A DNA stretch of 64,000 nt from Phymorhynchus buccinoides. Taxonomy: Eukaryota > Mollusca > Gastropoda > Neogastropoda > Raphitomidae. A program made the position numbers and the translations under genes. The DNA is taken from NCBI GenBank assembly GCA_017654935.2, contig CM065684.1, positions 58,631,756 through 58,695,755 of the forward strand. Direction: 5' to 3'. Every line of letters starts with the position of its first letter. The stretch's first letter is position 1. The notes beneath the pieces were generated by a model, which saw only the letters and a program-made list of their open reading frames with translations, ran no database searches and was not told the DNA's origin. Below are positions 12,401-24,400 of the stretch, one piece after another.

Positions 12401-15400
12401 ATGGAGACGGCTGCTTCGGTTCACAACTTCATCCAGCCGGGGGATTGGGCGACTTCCATAGACCTCAAGGATGCCTTTTTCCATATTTCGATCCACCCAG
12501 ATCGAAGGCATCTCTTGAGGTTCATATGGGGGAACACGACTTATCAGTTCGTAGCCCTTCCCTCCGGGCTCTCTCTGGCCCCTTGGATTTTCACCATGGT
12601 GGTCAGGGAGTTCGTCGGCGTGGCCGGGTCCAGAGGGATCCGGCTCAAGGTGTACCTGGACGGCTGGCTCACCTCGGCTCAGTCCAGGGACCGGTGCCAG
12701 GAACACACTTCGGAGCTCCAGGACCTGTCCGTCCAGGTTGGCTTCAACATGAACGTCAAAAAGTCGGATTTGACTCCGGCCCAGGAATTCAAATTTCTGG
12801 GGATGGTCTTCAATACCCAGACGTTCACGGTCTGTCCGTCTCCGGATCAGATCCAGTCCATTCAGTCCTTTCGGGAAAGTGTTCTGTTGGCAGGTTCAGC
12901 AACGGTTCGTCAACTTCTCAAGTTGCTGGGCATCATGGAGTCTTTGGCAGACCTCTTGCCTCTGGGACGTCTGCACAAGCGTCCGTTACAACGAAAGTGT
13001 GCGGAACTCGGGGTTTCTCATCTTCCTCTGGAATCTCAGATTGTTTTGGGCTCGTGGTTTCGCAGCTCAGTTCTCCAGTGGTTGGATCCGGTTTGGCTGG
13101 GGTCCTCAGTTCCCAGTCGGCCTCTCCACCATCAAGAATTCCTTTTCACGGATGCATCAAAGGAAGGTTGGGGGGCTCATCTGGACCGGTGAGAGGTTTC
13201 GGGGTTGTGGTCCAAGCAGATTCGTCTCTCCACATCAATTTTCTGGAGATGGAGGCGGTTTCGCTCGCGCTCAAAGTGCTACTTCCCCTGCTACGAGGCA
13301 AGTGGGTCACAGTTTGTGGCGACAACTCCACTTGCCTCTCGTACCTTCGGTGTCAGGGGGGCACGAAATCGTCTTCACTCTCCAGGAAGGCAGAGGAGAT
13401 CCTGCTTTGGACTGCACGGAATTCCATTCTTCTAACCGTGGAGTTCTTTCCCGGGAAGTTGAATGTTCTCGCCGACCAGCTGGGCCGTTCTAACCAGGTG
13501 ATTGCAACGGAGTGGACTCTCGTCCATCAGGTCCTTCAACCCATTTGGTCGATGTGGGGAAACCCACACATCGACTTGTTTGCAACTCGCTTCAGCTGGC
13601 GTCTTCCGCTTTTCGTCTCCCCGTTGGCAGATCCCTTGGCATGGGCAAGAAATGCCTTCAGTCTCCAGTGGACGGGTCTGTGGGCCTACGCCTACCCACC
13701 CACAGCTCTTCTTCCAAAGGTGTTGGAAAGGTGTGCTCGGGAGCGTCCTGCTCTGATCCTCATAGCGTCAGGATGGGAAACTGTCCGTTGTTCCCCGAGC
13801 TGTTAGCTCTCACCCACGTTCCGGGTGTTCCCCTCCAGTTGTCACCAAGTCACTTGTTCAACCGCGGACAGGCGTTCCACATCGAAATCCTGCCGTCCTT
13901 CACCTGACCGCTTGGCTACTTTGCGGTCAGGATTGCGGTCACAGGGTCTGAAAGGTGAAACCATTGAAGTGATTCTTCAATCCCGTCGTCAAAGCATGAA
14001 TACCTTGTATTCCTTGCGTTGGACCTCTTGGTTCAATTTCTGTTCAATGAGTCTTTTTCTCCTTTGCACCCGACTGGTGCTCAGTTTGTTTCCTTTTCGT
14101 CTCATTTGCATAATGAGAAGGGCCTCTTGGCCCAAACTTTGTCAGGTTATAAGTCGGCAGTTAGCACTATTTCGATTGCTACTGGTCGTCAACCTTCCTT
14201 TGCTTCTTCTGTCTTGGTTTCCCATTTTTTGGATGGTTTGCGTAATAAGTCGATTCGCCCAACCATCAGACTTCCGCTATGGGACGTTTTTTCTTGTGCT
14301 TCACTTTCTCAGGTCAGAATGTGAACCGCTTTCTTCGTTGTCTTTTAAGCTTCTTTCTTTTATAACGCTTTTCCTCGTTAGTCTTGCCTTAGCGAGACGT
14401 GTGAGTGGTATCCACGCTCTTAGCGGTTTAGTTAATGATTATGAATTCGCGGAGGATGGTTCCTCGATCTCCATGGCTTTTCTACCGGAATTCCGTGCGA
14501 AAAATCAATCGGCTCAGCAAGCTTCTCCGTTGGTTGTTATCGAGAGTCTCTCTAACATCCTCGCTCCGGACGATGAGGAAAATGTCTGTGTCCGGTTCGC
14601 TGTTTGCGGGCATATCTCCTTCGTTCAGTCTCGTTCCGTAGCCAGAAACGCCGCCTTTTCATTTCTTTGAATTCCAACTATTCAAATGATATCCGTAAGG
14701 CCACTTTGGCTCGCTGGTTAGTCGAGTTGATTCGACTAGCCTACTCCCACGCCGATCGTTCTGCGCCCCCAGGTATACGGGCTCACGAAGTTAGGGCTAT
14801 TAGCACCTCACTAGTCTTGGTCAGGGGTGTTCCAGTCCCTTCCTTATGTCCTCCGCCTTCTGGAAGTCGGAGACTACATTTACCTCTTTCTGCCTGCGCG
14901 AGTTTTCTACTCTCCGGCAGGACAACACGTTTGGCATTCGATGTGCTGTGTTGTCCTCCAAGACGGTGTCCTTTTGAGGTTTGACTTATTGTCTGTTTGT
15001 TTTTATAGACTTAAGTCTTTTGGGGGATATGTAAACATGATTTGCTGTTTTACCTTCTTATTTTAGATGGTATGTGTGTGTTTATGTGGTATCTCTGTCA
15101 TGGTTTGTTCCATGGTTCTCAGAGTAGTGCTTAACCATTACCCACCTCCTTGTTGGTAATCATGCACTTTGTAGTGGAATGGTAAGGATGATAGAATAGA
15201 TTGAGGAATTTTTATTAATTCTACTATCTATTTTATCTATATACTTACCATTCCACTACATTTAATTGACCCACCCACCTCCCTCCTAATGGTTTTTGAA
15301 CGTGTACCTTCCCTTTTTATTAGATGCTTGCTTTCAAGAAAGTGAGTAGTCTGCTTAACCGGAAGTTACCTGGATTGGGAGTTGTGGTAGTAAGACACTC

Positions 15401-18400
15401 TTGGTTTTATTTCTGTCTTCCAAGCTAATCTTGTACAAATATGCACTTTGTAGTGGAATGGTAAGTATATAGATAAAATAGATAGTAGAATTAATAAAAA
15501 TTCCTCATTCACAATGTACTTCAAAAGGTCAAAAAGCCTTGAAAACACTACTTACACTTTCTCTCAAAAATAAAAACAGAAACGGGGATGAACGCTTTAC
15601 AAAGCTCCTATCAGCATAGCTAGAAGCGCGACTGGAATAACCCTCTGTTATCCAGCTCTCCGCAGAGTCTCTTAATACCTAATTAAGCTAGGACGATGAC
15701 CGCGAGGCTAAACATAGGTCGCAAGGCTAAACATATACCGCAAGGCTAAACATAGGCCGCGAGGCTAAACATAGGCCGCGAGGCTAAACATATACCGCAA
15801 TAAGGAATAATGCGCGCGAGTGCACGCATTTAGGATTCTGAATCTCTGTGAACTCAAATACGCTTTGCACCGAAAAACGATTTGCACGGCCTAAACACAC
15901 AATGGCGAGCCAAAACATTGATTCAAAAATATGTGCCGAGTTCAAGTACCAAATTCTACGACCGGCAAAAACCTATCCAACTGACAAGTCATGACCCAGC
16001 CAGTCAGTTCCTTAGCCCCTTATGCAAAAATCAAGAAAATAATAAGAAAAATGAACCAAAGAAAACGCACACAAATATACATGTTAGCAAACCTATAACT
16101 AGCTATTCTACATTGTTACGCGCGCGTTGTTGTACGAGTTTTAACGGGATTAATACTAATTTTATGCAGCTACTGACCAAACTTCCAAGTGGCGGAATGA
16201 AGAAGAAGAATCCTCCCCACAAGACAGTCGCAGCTCTGGTCTCGCCAAGGGCTCGGGGTAAGCGCGAGCAGGTGGAAGGGGTTCCGGACCGGCCACAGCT
16301 TTCTTCCAGGACTCCAGTGAACGCCAGGGACGATGACGGGGAAGGGAGGACAATGAGGAACCAAACAAAAAGGGGTGAAGATGGCGATGAGGATGAAGAG
16401 AAGAGATGATGTCAGCCGAAGCTCAACAGCTTCGCTATCCCCACGTCTAGGACTCGTGCAGGATAAACAATTAATAACAGGATCCTTCAGGGACGTGGCC
16501 CTCACCACACCTCAGCACTGGGCGGCCGTAGGTGGACAGAACGATGAAAAGGAGAAAGGATGAAGCGATGAAGCGATGTTGCTTAACTGAAGGAAAAATA
16601 TGGAGTGACGTTTGACCGGTATAAAACTCATGAAGTCGCCAGTTGAATGAGGAGTCTCGCGAGAGGTCAGAGCTAACACGGGTTGCACGGATTTCACAAG
16701 TAGGTTGTCTCGATTAGGTTCAAAGAAAAGGAAAGATCTCGGGGTCCTTTGCGATCGAGTGGTAGACTGTGCCTTTCTCGGTCTGTTCAGAAGAACAATG
16801 TCACAAACTCGTGACACACCCCCCTTCCGGAAAAGCACGTACTGGGTGAAAACACTCATCGTGTCGCAGCCTGGGACGTCGCCAAGTTGTCCTCTGAAGG
16901 TTTGGGATCATCAAGCTGTCCGCTCAGTCGGCTGAGGTAATCAGCCTCAAGGTTCTGGTTCCCAGGAATGTGTTGGAAAGAGAAAGGGGTACTCTGGAGT
17001 TCCATCGCCCACCCCATGAGTCGCCGACTGACAGGGCGTATCCTGTCGATGTACTGCAGTGGGTGGTGGTCGCACTGCAGCACAAACTCTCGCCCGTAGA
17101 GGTAGGGGTAAAACTTCCTGAGGCCCCAGACCACAGCCAAACACTCTTGCTCGATAGTATGGTATCGAGTTTCGGCTTCGCTCAGTTTCTTGCTTCCATA
17201 GGCCACAGGTTGTAGACCCTGTCCTTGGTCCTGCATCAGGCTGGCACCCAATCCCGAGGCGGAGGCGTCCGTTCGCAACACAAACGGTTTGCTGGGGTCA
17301 GGTAGCAGCAGGACCGGAACACTCGTTAGTTTGGTCTTGAGGGTGTCAAATGCCTTTTGGCACTCCTCGTCCCACGTGATACGTCCAACCTTCCCTCCTT
17401 TAGTTTGGTTGGTCAATGGCAGGGCTATCTCTGCGAAGTGGGGAATGAATTTTCGATAATATCCTGCCAAGCCGAGGAACGCTCGCAACTCTTTCTTGGT
17501 CTCAGGAGGCCTGGCTTGTGCCACCTTCCGTACCTTCTCTTCCTCTGGCAGGATTTGTCCCTGTTTGATAAAGTGTCCGAGGAACGACACCTCACTCTTG
17601 CCGATCTCACACTTACTGGGTCGGGCCGCTAGTTGAACTTCGCGTAGCCGTTGGAAGATACGTCGAAGGACTTGCACATGCCTCTTCCAATCTCTGGTAG
17701 CTACGATGAGATCGTCCATGAAGTTCTGTGCTTCCTCTAGCTCTAATGGTCCCAACACCTCCCTCATGATCCTGCTGAACACGGCCCCGGCAGTTTTCAG
17801 TCCGAAGGGCATGACTGTGAACTGGAACTGCCCCTGAGGAGTCGTGAAAGCGGTCTTGTGTTTGTCAGAAGGATCCATGGAGATTTGCCAATAGCCCTTA
17901 GCTAGGTCGAGCTTGGTAAAGTAATGGGCTCCGTGCAGTTTGGCAAACATGGTTTCGACATCTGGCATAGGTTCGCCGTCGAACAGCAGAATCTTGTTGA
18001 GTCGTCGAAAGTCAATACAGAATCTCATCTTCCCGTCTCGTTTCTTGACCAAAAGAATTGGAGCTGAGTAAGGGGAGTGGGCTCTTTCTATAACTTTCAT
18101 GTCCAACATAGCCCGTACTTCCTCTTCGATCACGTCGGTCTGGGAGTGGGGCAGGGGGTACTGTTTCACCCGTACCGGCTTTTCTTCAGAGAGGGTGAGA
18201 CTGCAGCCTCCCACAGTACACCTCAGAGGCTTGTCAGAAAGGATGTCGGAGAACTCTTGACAAAGCGCCCTAGCTTCTTCTTGTTGGCGAGGAGAAAGAT
18301 CTTCTGCCACAGATACATCTCTCCACGTTTCCTCTGACTTGATGGGCACCACTGGGATGTCAGTTCTCTCCACAGAAGGCTCCTCCACATCCTCTTCCAC

Positions 18401-21400
18401 AACCATGGGTGTAGATCCCGCATTGACCTGCTCCCTCCTGAAGTACTGCTTCAGCAGGTTTGCGTGATAAAGCTTCTCCTTGCCTCGCACTTTGATTCGA
18501 TAGTCGCAGTTCCCGATTCGATGGATCACCTTGAATGGTCCCTGCCACTCGAGCTGGAGCTTGTTCTTCTTCAGTGGCAGGAGCAACAAGACTTCATCTC
18601 CGGGTTGGAAGCACTTGTCTCTAGCCGAGCGGTCGTACAACTTCTTGTACTTCCTGGCAGCGTTCTCCAGATGCTGTTGTGCCAAGTCACATACATCCTC
18701 GATCTTGTTTCGCAGGCTAATGACATAGCCACATTCTTCTCGAGCCTCTGGTTCAAAGTCCTCTCTCTCCCACAGTTCTCTCAAGACAGACGAAGGACCC
18801 CGCACCGTTCGTCCGTACAGCAGTTCGAACGGAGAGAACCGCATGCTCTCCTGTGGTACCTCACGGTAGGCGAAAAGAACTGCTGGGATGAGGCGATCCC
18901 ACTCTCGAGGCTTGTCCCTGCACAGTCTCTTTAACATGAGCTTCAAGGTCCCGTTGAATCTCTCGACGAGTCCGTTTGACTGTGCATGATATGGTGTAGT
19001 TGACTGACGGTCAACAGACAATAACTTGTAGACCTCTCTCATGACCTCGGACATGAATTGGGTGCCTCGGTCTGTGAACACCTTCTTAGGAATCCCCGTC
19101 CGCGTCCACATATTCCAAAGAGCTTCCGCTACCGTCACAGCGTCAATGTTCTTAAGGGGAACTGCTTCCGGGTAGCGGGTGGCGTAGTCCACCTGCACTA
19201 GGACGTAGCGGTGGCCACGGGCGGATGGGGGGGCAATGGGTCCGATCAAATCGACGCCCACCTTCGCAAAGGGTTCTTTCACGACCGGGACAGATCCCAG
19301 TGGCACCCTACGGTTCTTTCCCCTCGGGATAGTCCGTTGGCAGGGGTCGCAGGTCCGACAGTACGTCTTGACGTCTCTAGACATTAGGGGCCAGTAGAAA
19401 TCCTGTTGTACCCTTTCTTGAGTCCGGCGGGTGCCCATGTGTCCAGCCATGGGTGCGTCATGAGCTACCTTCAGCACCGACGGGATCAGTCCCTGGGGTA
19501 CAACGATCTGCTTGGCGTTTGTCCTGTCATTCTGGTAGTGGCGATAAAGGATTCCCTTCTCTTCTTTGAAGGAGATAGTGCCGGTCTTGGTAGCCCTAGG
19601 TTCAGCGTCCACTAACTCCCTCACCCTATCCAGCTGGCTGTCTTGCAACTGAAGCTTGCGGAGCACTTGTGGTGTCACCTCCTCCGCAAACACTTCCAGT
19701 CCCGGCCGGACAATGGGTTGGAGTTCATCCACCTTCTTGGCCATGGCGCGAGTAACCGCGCCCACGTAGACTTTCTCTGGCAGAATTGACGCTAGAGTCT
19801 GCTCCGTCCCATCTCCAAAGCACACAGTATTCCCTAGCAGCAATGAATATGCTGGCCGCTTAAGAGCCACTGCCCATACTTTGCCTTCGAAGTAAGGGGT
19901 ACACATCTCGACCAAGAAGGTGGGGCGACGGCACACAAACTGAGCCTCAATTCCCGACACTTCACATTCTGGTCCTTTGAGTGCGCCAGAAGGTATGAGG
20001 TTCTCATCCATAAAGATGGCCGTAGCGCCGGTATCTCTGACGCTGTCAGCTACCTTCCCAGCCACTCTGGAGAGAAAGACAGGACATCCGTCCCTGCGTG
20101 GTGACGAGACAAATTGAGCGAGGGCTCTTCGGCCTCCGGTGGCTTTCCCACTTTGAGGACCGCTATCCTGGAAGGACGGTCTCCGCAACTCGGGACAGAA
20201 CCTCCTAATGTGCCCTGGGGTCCGGCACTGGAAGCACACCTTTCGGTCCCTCGTTGGCGATTTTGTTGGAGACGAAGGAGTAGTTTCCTGGAGAGGAGTG
20301 GAGACAGGGGTCTGACTATCTCTGGCAGATCCCCTGGAGGCGACGGTTCTCCTAGCCTCCGAGTAAGTTTCTGCGATCTCGATGGCAGCATCGAAGGTAG
20401 TCGGCTTCTTCTCACTCATCCGTATTCGGAGCTCAGGGGACACGGTGTTGTAGAGTTGCTCAATGAGGATTAAATCCTTCAGCTCGGCCTCAGAGAGCTC
20501 TTCCCAGTGCTTCAGTGCCTGACGAAGCCTTGTCCCAAACTGATAGAAGGTTTCGCTGGACTCCTTCTTACTATTGCGGAACTTCCGGCGATAGGTCTCA
20601 GGCGAAAGGCGAAACTGTTGACGAAGAACCTTCTGTAAATTATCATAGGTCTCGTCCTCTCCCATCTTGAAACAGGCTTCCTTGGCTCTGCCGGTGAGGG
20701 AAGATGACAGATGGATGAGTTTCTCATCATCTGTTAAGAGGTAGATCTTAGCCATTTTCTCGAAATGTTCTAGGAACAAGTCAATATCTTCGCCGGGTTT
20801 CAGTTCTGGAAGCTTGAGTACAGGGGTCGACACCTTAGACTTGCTTCCTGACTCACGTCCTTGTTCCAGCTTTTCTCTCCTTCTCACTTCCTCTTGGCGA
20901 ATCGCCTCACGTTCCTCTTTCTCTTCTCTCCACCTGCGTTCTTTCTCCTCTCTTTCCTCTCTTCTTAGTTCCCTCTCCAGCTTCATTTCCTCTCTCCATC
21001 GCTGTTCTTTCTTTTCTTCTTCTTCCTTCCTTCGTTGTTCTTTCTTTTCCTCTTCCTCCTTCTGTTCAGCTCGCTCCTCTCTCCTAAGTCTTTCCTGCTC
21101 TTCTTTTTCCTCTCTTCTAAGCTGTTCAACCTCAGCCATCTCTTCCCTTCTTTGCTGCTCCATCTGAGCCATGGCAGCCATGAACACGGAAAACTCGCTG
21201 TTTCCTTTCGAGGAAGGATGGTGCTCTCCAGGCTTCTCCTCTGTCATGGCACCTGACTTAAGAAAGATTCCCCTACCACGACCTAGGCTAAGGGGAGTCG
21301 AGACTGGTCCAACCCTAGACCGTGCTCCTCCATGGTCAACTGCAGCATGGACAACCGGAGTGTGCATAGCCGTAGCCACAGAAGTCATGGAAGAAGATGG

Positions 21401-24400
21401 GGGTGAGGACATAACAGTAGTAACGACGGAGGTAGAAACAGCTGAGGGCGTAGTCGGTACAGAAGGATCCGTCGACAGGTCCCACATAGCCCCACTGCGC
21501 GACCTTAAATCATACTCGTGACTTGCCATTTTTTCTCTTCTTTTTTTTTCACAACACAAACGGTTATGCAACGCGCGCAGGAAATCCCACAAACTACGTC
21601 GAATTAAACCACACTAAACCAAACACTAACTAAACTACTCCGCATAAAGCTTTACCACACTAACCACTATTGCGCTAATTTACACAGCGTAGAACGCTTC
21701 TGCGACTAAACGACCCGCGTGGACAACAACCACGTTTGCACAAAAACCCTATTGCGCACCACGGGAGGCGGTCGCACGAACTACCTCAACGGCCAAGAAG
21801 CGCACAGTAACTTCCTGCGGTAACTTTCTGCGGTAAAACTAACACGATGTAGCTATGAACACACCCCAGTGTTTGAAAGCGTTATAAAAAACTACGGTTT
21901 GTGTTGCACAAAAACGTTCCGGTTTATCCCAGCAAGTTTGCTCTATAGCACAAGCTACACTAAGCATAAACGCGTGCGCGCACAGGTTCACATGCAACTC
22001 AACAAATAACCAAGCGATGGAATAACAAAAAAAATGGTAACTCAATGCAAGTCACAATCCGATGCACGGAACACAGCAATTCAGTGCAAATCAACTACAA
22101 TGCATCAAAACCAAGAATTGTCTTGCAAAATAGAGCCAGTCACAGACACGATAATAGTTCCAAGTGAATAGTCCGGGTTTAGTTTGCCAATTAAATATGC
22201 GCGTACATATATATGAACACAAAAAACAACAACACATTAATGAATTTTTAAATAAGACTAACCCACACCAGCACTCAGTCAATGGATGCAAACTAGTGTG
22301 TCAAGGGAGGGAATCAACCAGTCGAGATCTTTTTTGTTGTTGAAGGAACTAGAACTATTTCTTTTCCCCAGTTCTTTCCCCCCTTTATTCCTAACTAATC
22401 CCCTCTTTTAACCCCCTATTCCCAAAACAAACTAAGAAAAAACCCTAAACAAACTTTATCTCAGTTTGTTTTATAAACGCGTGTGCGCTCAAAACTTTAG
22501 AACACGCACAAAGAAAACTATAAGTGGTCTTAAATAACTATATTTCACATGCTCTCCGACAAACAAGTAAACAAAACGAACACAACAAATTTTCCACTCA
22601 ACCGGCCAAAAGACCTAAGCAATGAGGGAAAACCCGGACCGCCTTGCCTCTACACGGTCTCCCAACCAACCACCCTTACATTCACACCCCAAACATTCAC
22701 TGCCTTATCCCAGCGAACCCGCCGGCCTGGGACAGATGAGAGACAATCCCGGACGAGCCCAAGATGTCACGAAATCCCCCGCTCGATCCTGATCAGAGAT
22801 CGGGAGAGGGAAATCGCGAACCCCGAGGAGAGTCTCGCACGCCCAGACAGACAAACCCGCAGGAGAAGGCACACGCGCACACCAGAAGTACAATACAAAA
22901 CAAGACTATTTATTATAAGCAAGCACACACACACACTTACACAATTCAATACTCAATGTTCAACAAATTATCTACACAATTTACATGGCATTCAAAAGTT
23001 TGTCCAAAGAATAGGCTAAAGCCGGCAACTTAACTGAATAACTAAAAGAGAGTTTGTAAGCAGAAACACAAAATAGAAGGGAAAAACGACGAAAGGGCAG
23101 ACGAAGAAAAAAAGTCCAACAAAAACAGCAGAGCGTCCGAAGAAGAAGACAAAGGGGAAAACAAAAGTCAGTAGAAAAACTGCTCCCCCTCCTGGGGCAG
23201 GCTACAGCAGCAGAAACAAAAGAAGAGAGACGGCAGAGGTCGCCCACAGACTCCTCAACAGGAACGTCGAAGCCTGGCCCGAACGCACAGACAGGCCCAC
23301 AGATCGGGCCTAACACGGGGCCAGACAGAAAGGCGGGCGGCCTCCCACAGCCGGAAACGGAGAAAAGAGCGGTTGACCGGGCGGTCAGCCAGGCAGCAAC
23401 AGGTCAGGTCAGGTTCAGGCTCAGGCTCAGGCTCAGGCTCAGGATAAGGATCAGGACTGTATGAAAAACCAAAACAAAAACCTAGTTTTGAACTCCCAGA
23501 GTAACGACAGTTTTGTGTTTACCCAAACACTAATTCCCCAACAGTCCTCTTCAGGGATGTAAAAACCCACCCTCTTTAAACTTGGTTCTCTCCAAGAACC
23601 CCAAAACGCTGAACAACACCTTCTTTACAATCCTTTTCACACGACTCAGTCTAGGGGTAATATTTCATCAAAAAGGATTAACTAAAAGGTTTCACTTTTT
23701 CTGGAACAACAAGGCTTTCATACATTTAGAAAATTCTAGCCTTTCAAATACAAAAATTAACAATTACATTCTTCTGAAAATTTCACAGCTTTTCAGGTAC
23801 AAGAATGGACACTTAAATTCTTCTGAAAATATCACAAAGAACTTCACCACCAAAAATATGTCCCTTCATTATCATTTCTTCCATAAGGCGGACGAACTAC
23901 AGGCAAAGAATGTATTTCCCCAAAATGGCATTCACAATGTACTTCAAAAGGTCAAAAAGCCTTGAAAACACTAATTACACTTTCTCTCAAAAATAAAAAC
24001 AGAAACGGGGATGAACGCTTTACAAAGCTCCTATCAGCATAGCTAGAAGCGCGACTGGAATAACCCTCTGTTATCCAGCTCTCCGCAGAGTCTCTTAATA
24101 CCTAATTAAGCTAGGACGATGACCGCGAGGCTAAACATAGGTCGCAAGGCTAAACATATACCGCAAGGCTAAACATAGGCCGCGAGGCTAAACATAGGCC
24201 GCGAGGCTAAACATATACCGCAATAAGGAATAATGCGCGCGCGTGCACGCATTTAGGATTCTGAATCTCTGTGAACTCAAATACGCTTTGCACCGAAAAA
24301 CGATTTGCACGGCCTAAACACACAATGGCGAGCCAAAACATTGATTCAAAAATATGTGCCGAGTTCAAGTACCAAATTCTACGACCGGCAAAAACCTATC

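Larger units (their letters stand above)
9516..15507 (+). mobile_element. DIRS-like tyrosine-recombinase retrotransposon, full length but coding-dead
   Basis: 5992 bp inserted in the 3' LTR of the Gypsy element at TGGCA/TTCAC without an obvious target duplication, as expected for recombinase-mediated integration. It has 130-bp inverted terminal repeats (9531-9660, 15336-15465) with no mismatch seen, distinct outer tips, and an internal complementary region at 15162-15260. Coding order is Gag-like, RT-RNase H, tyrosine recombinase. At least three frameshifts, a stop and an altered RT active site are visible. Confidence 0.93.

Noticed and set aside
15882..16409. 175-codon open frame, repeated at 24305-24832
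   Set aside because: It is inside both LTRs, runs antisense to the element, and has no family likeness.
21530..21592. Extension of gag-pol to 21592
   Set aside because: The extension begins with TTG, not ATG; the first ATG at 21529 has a good start context.
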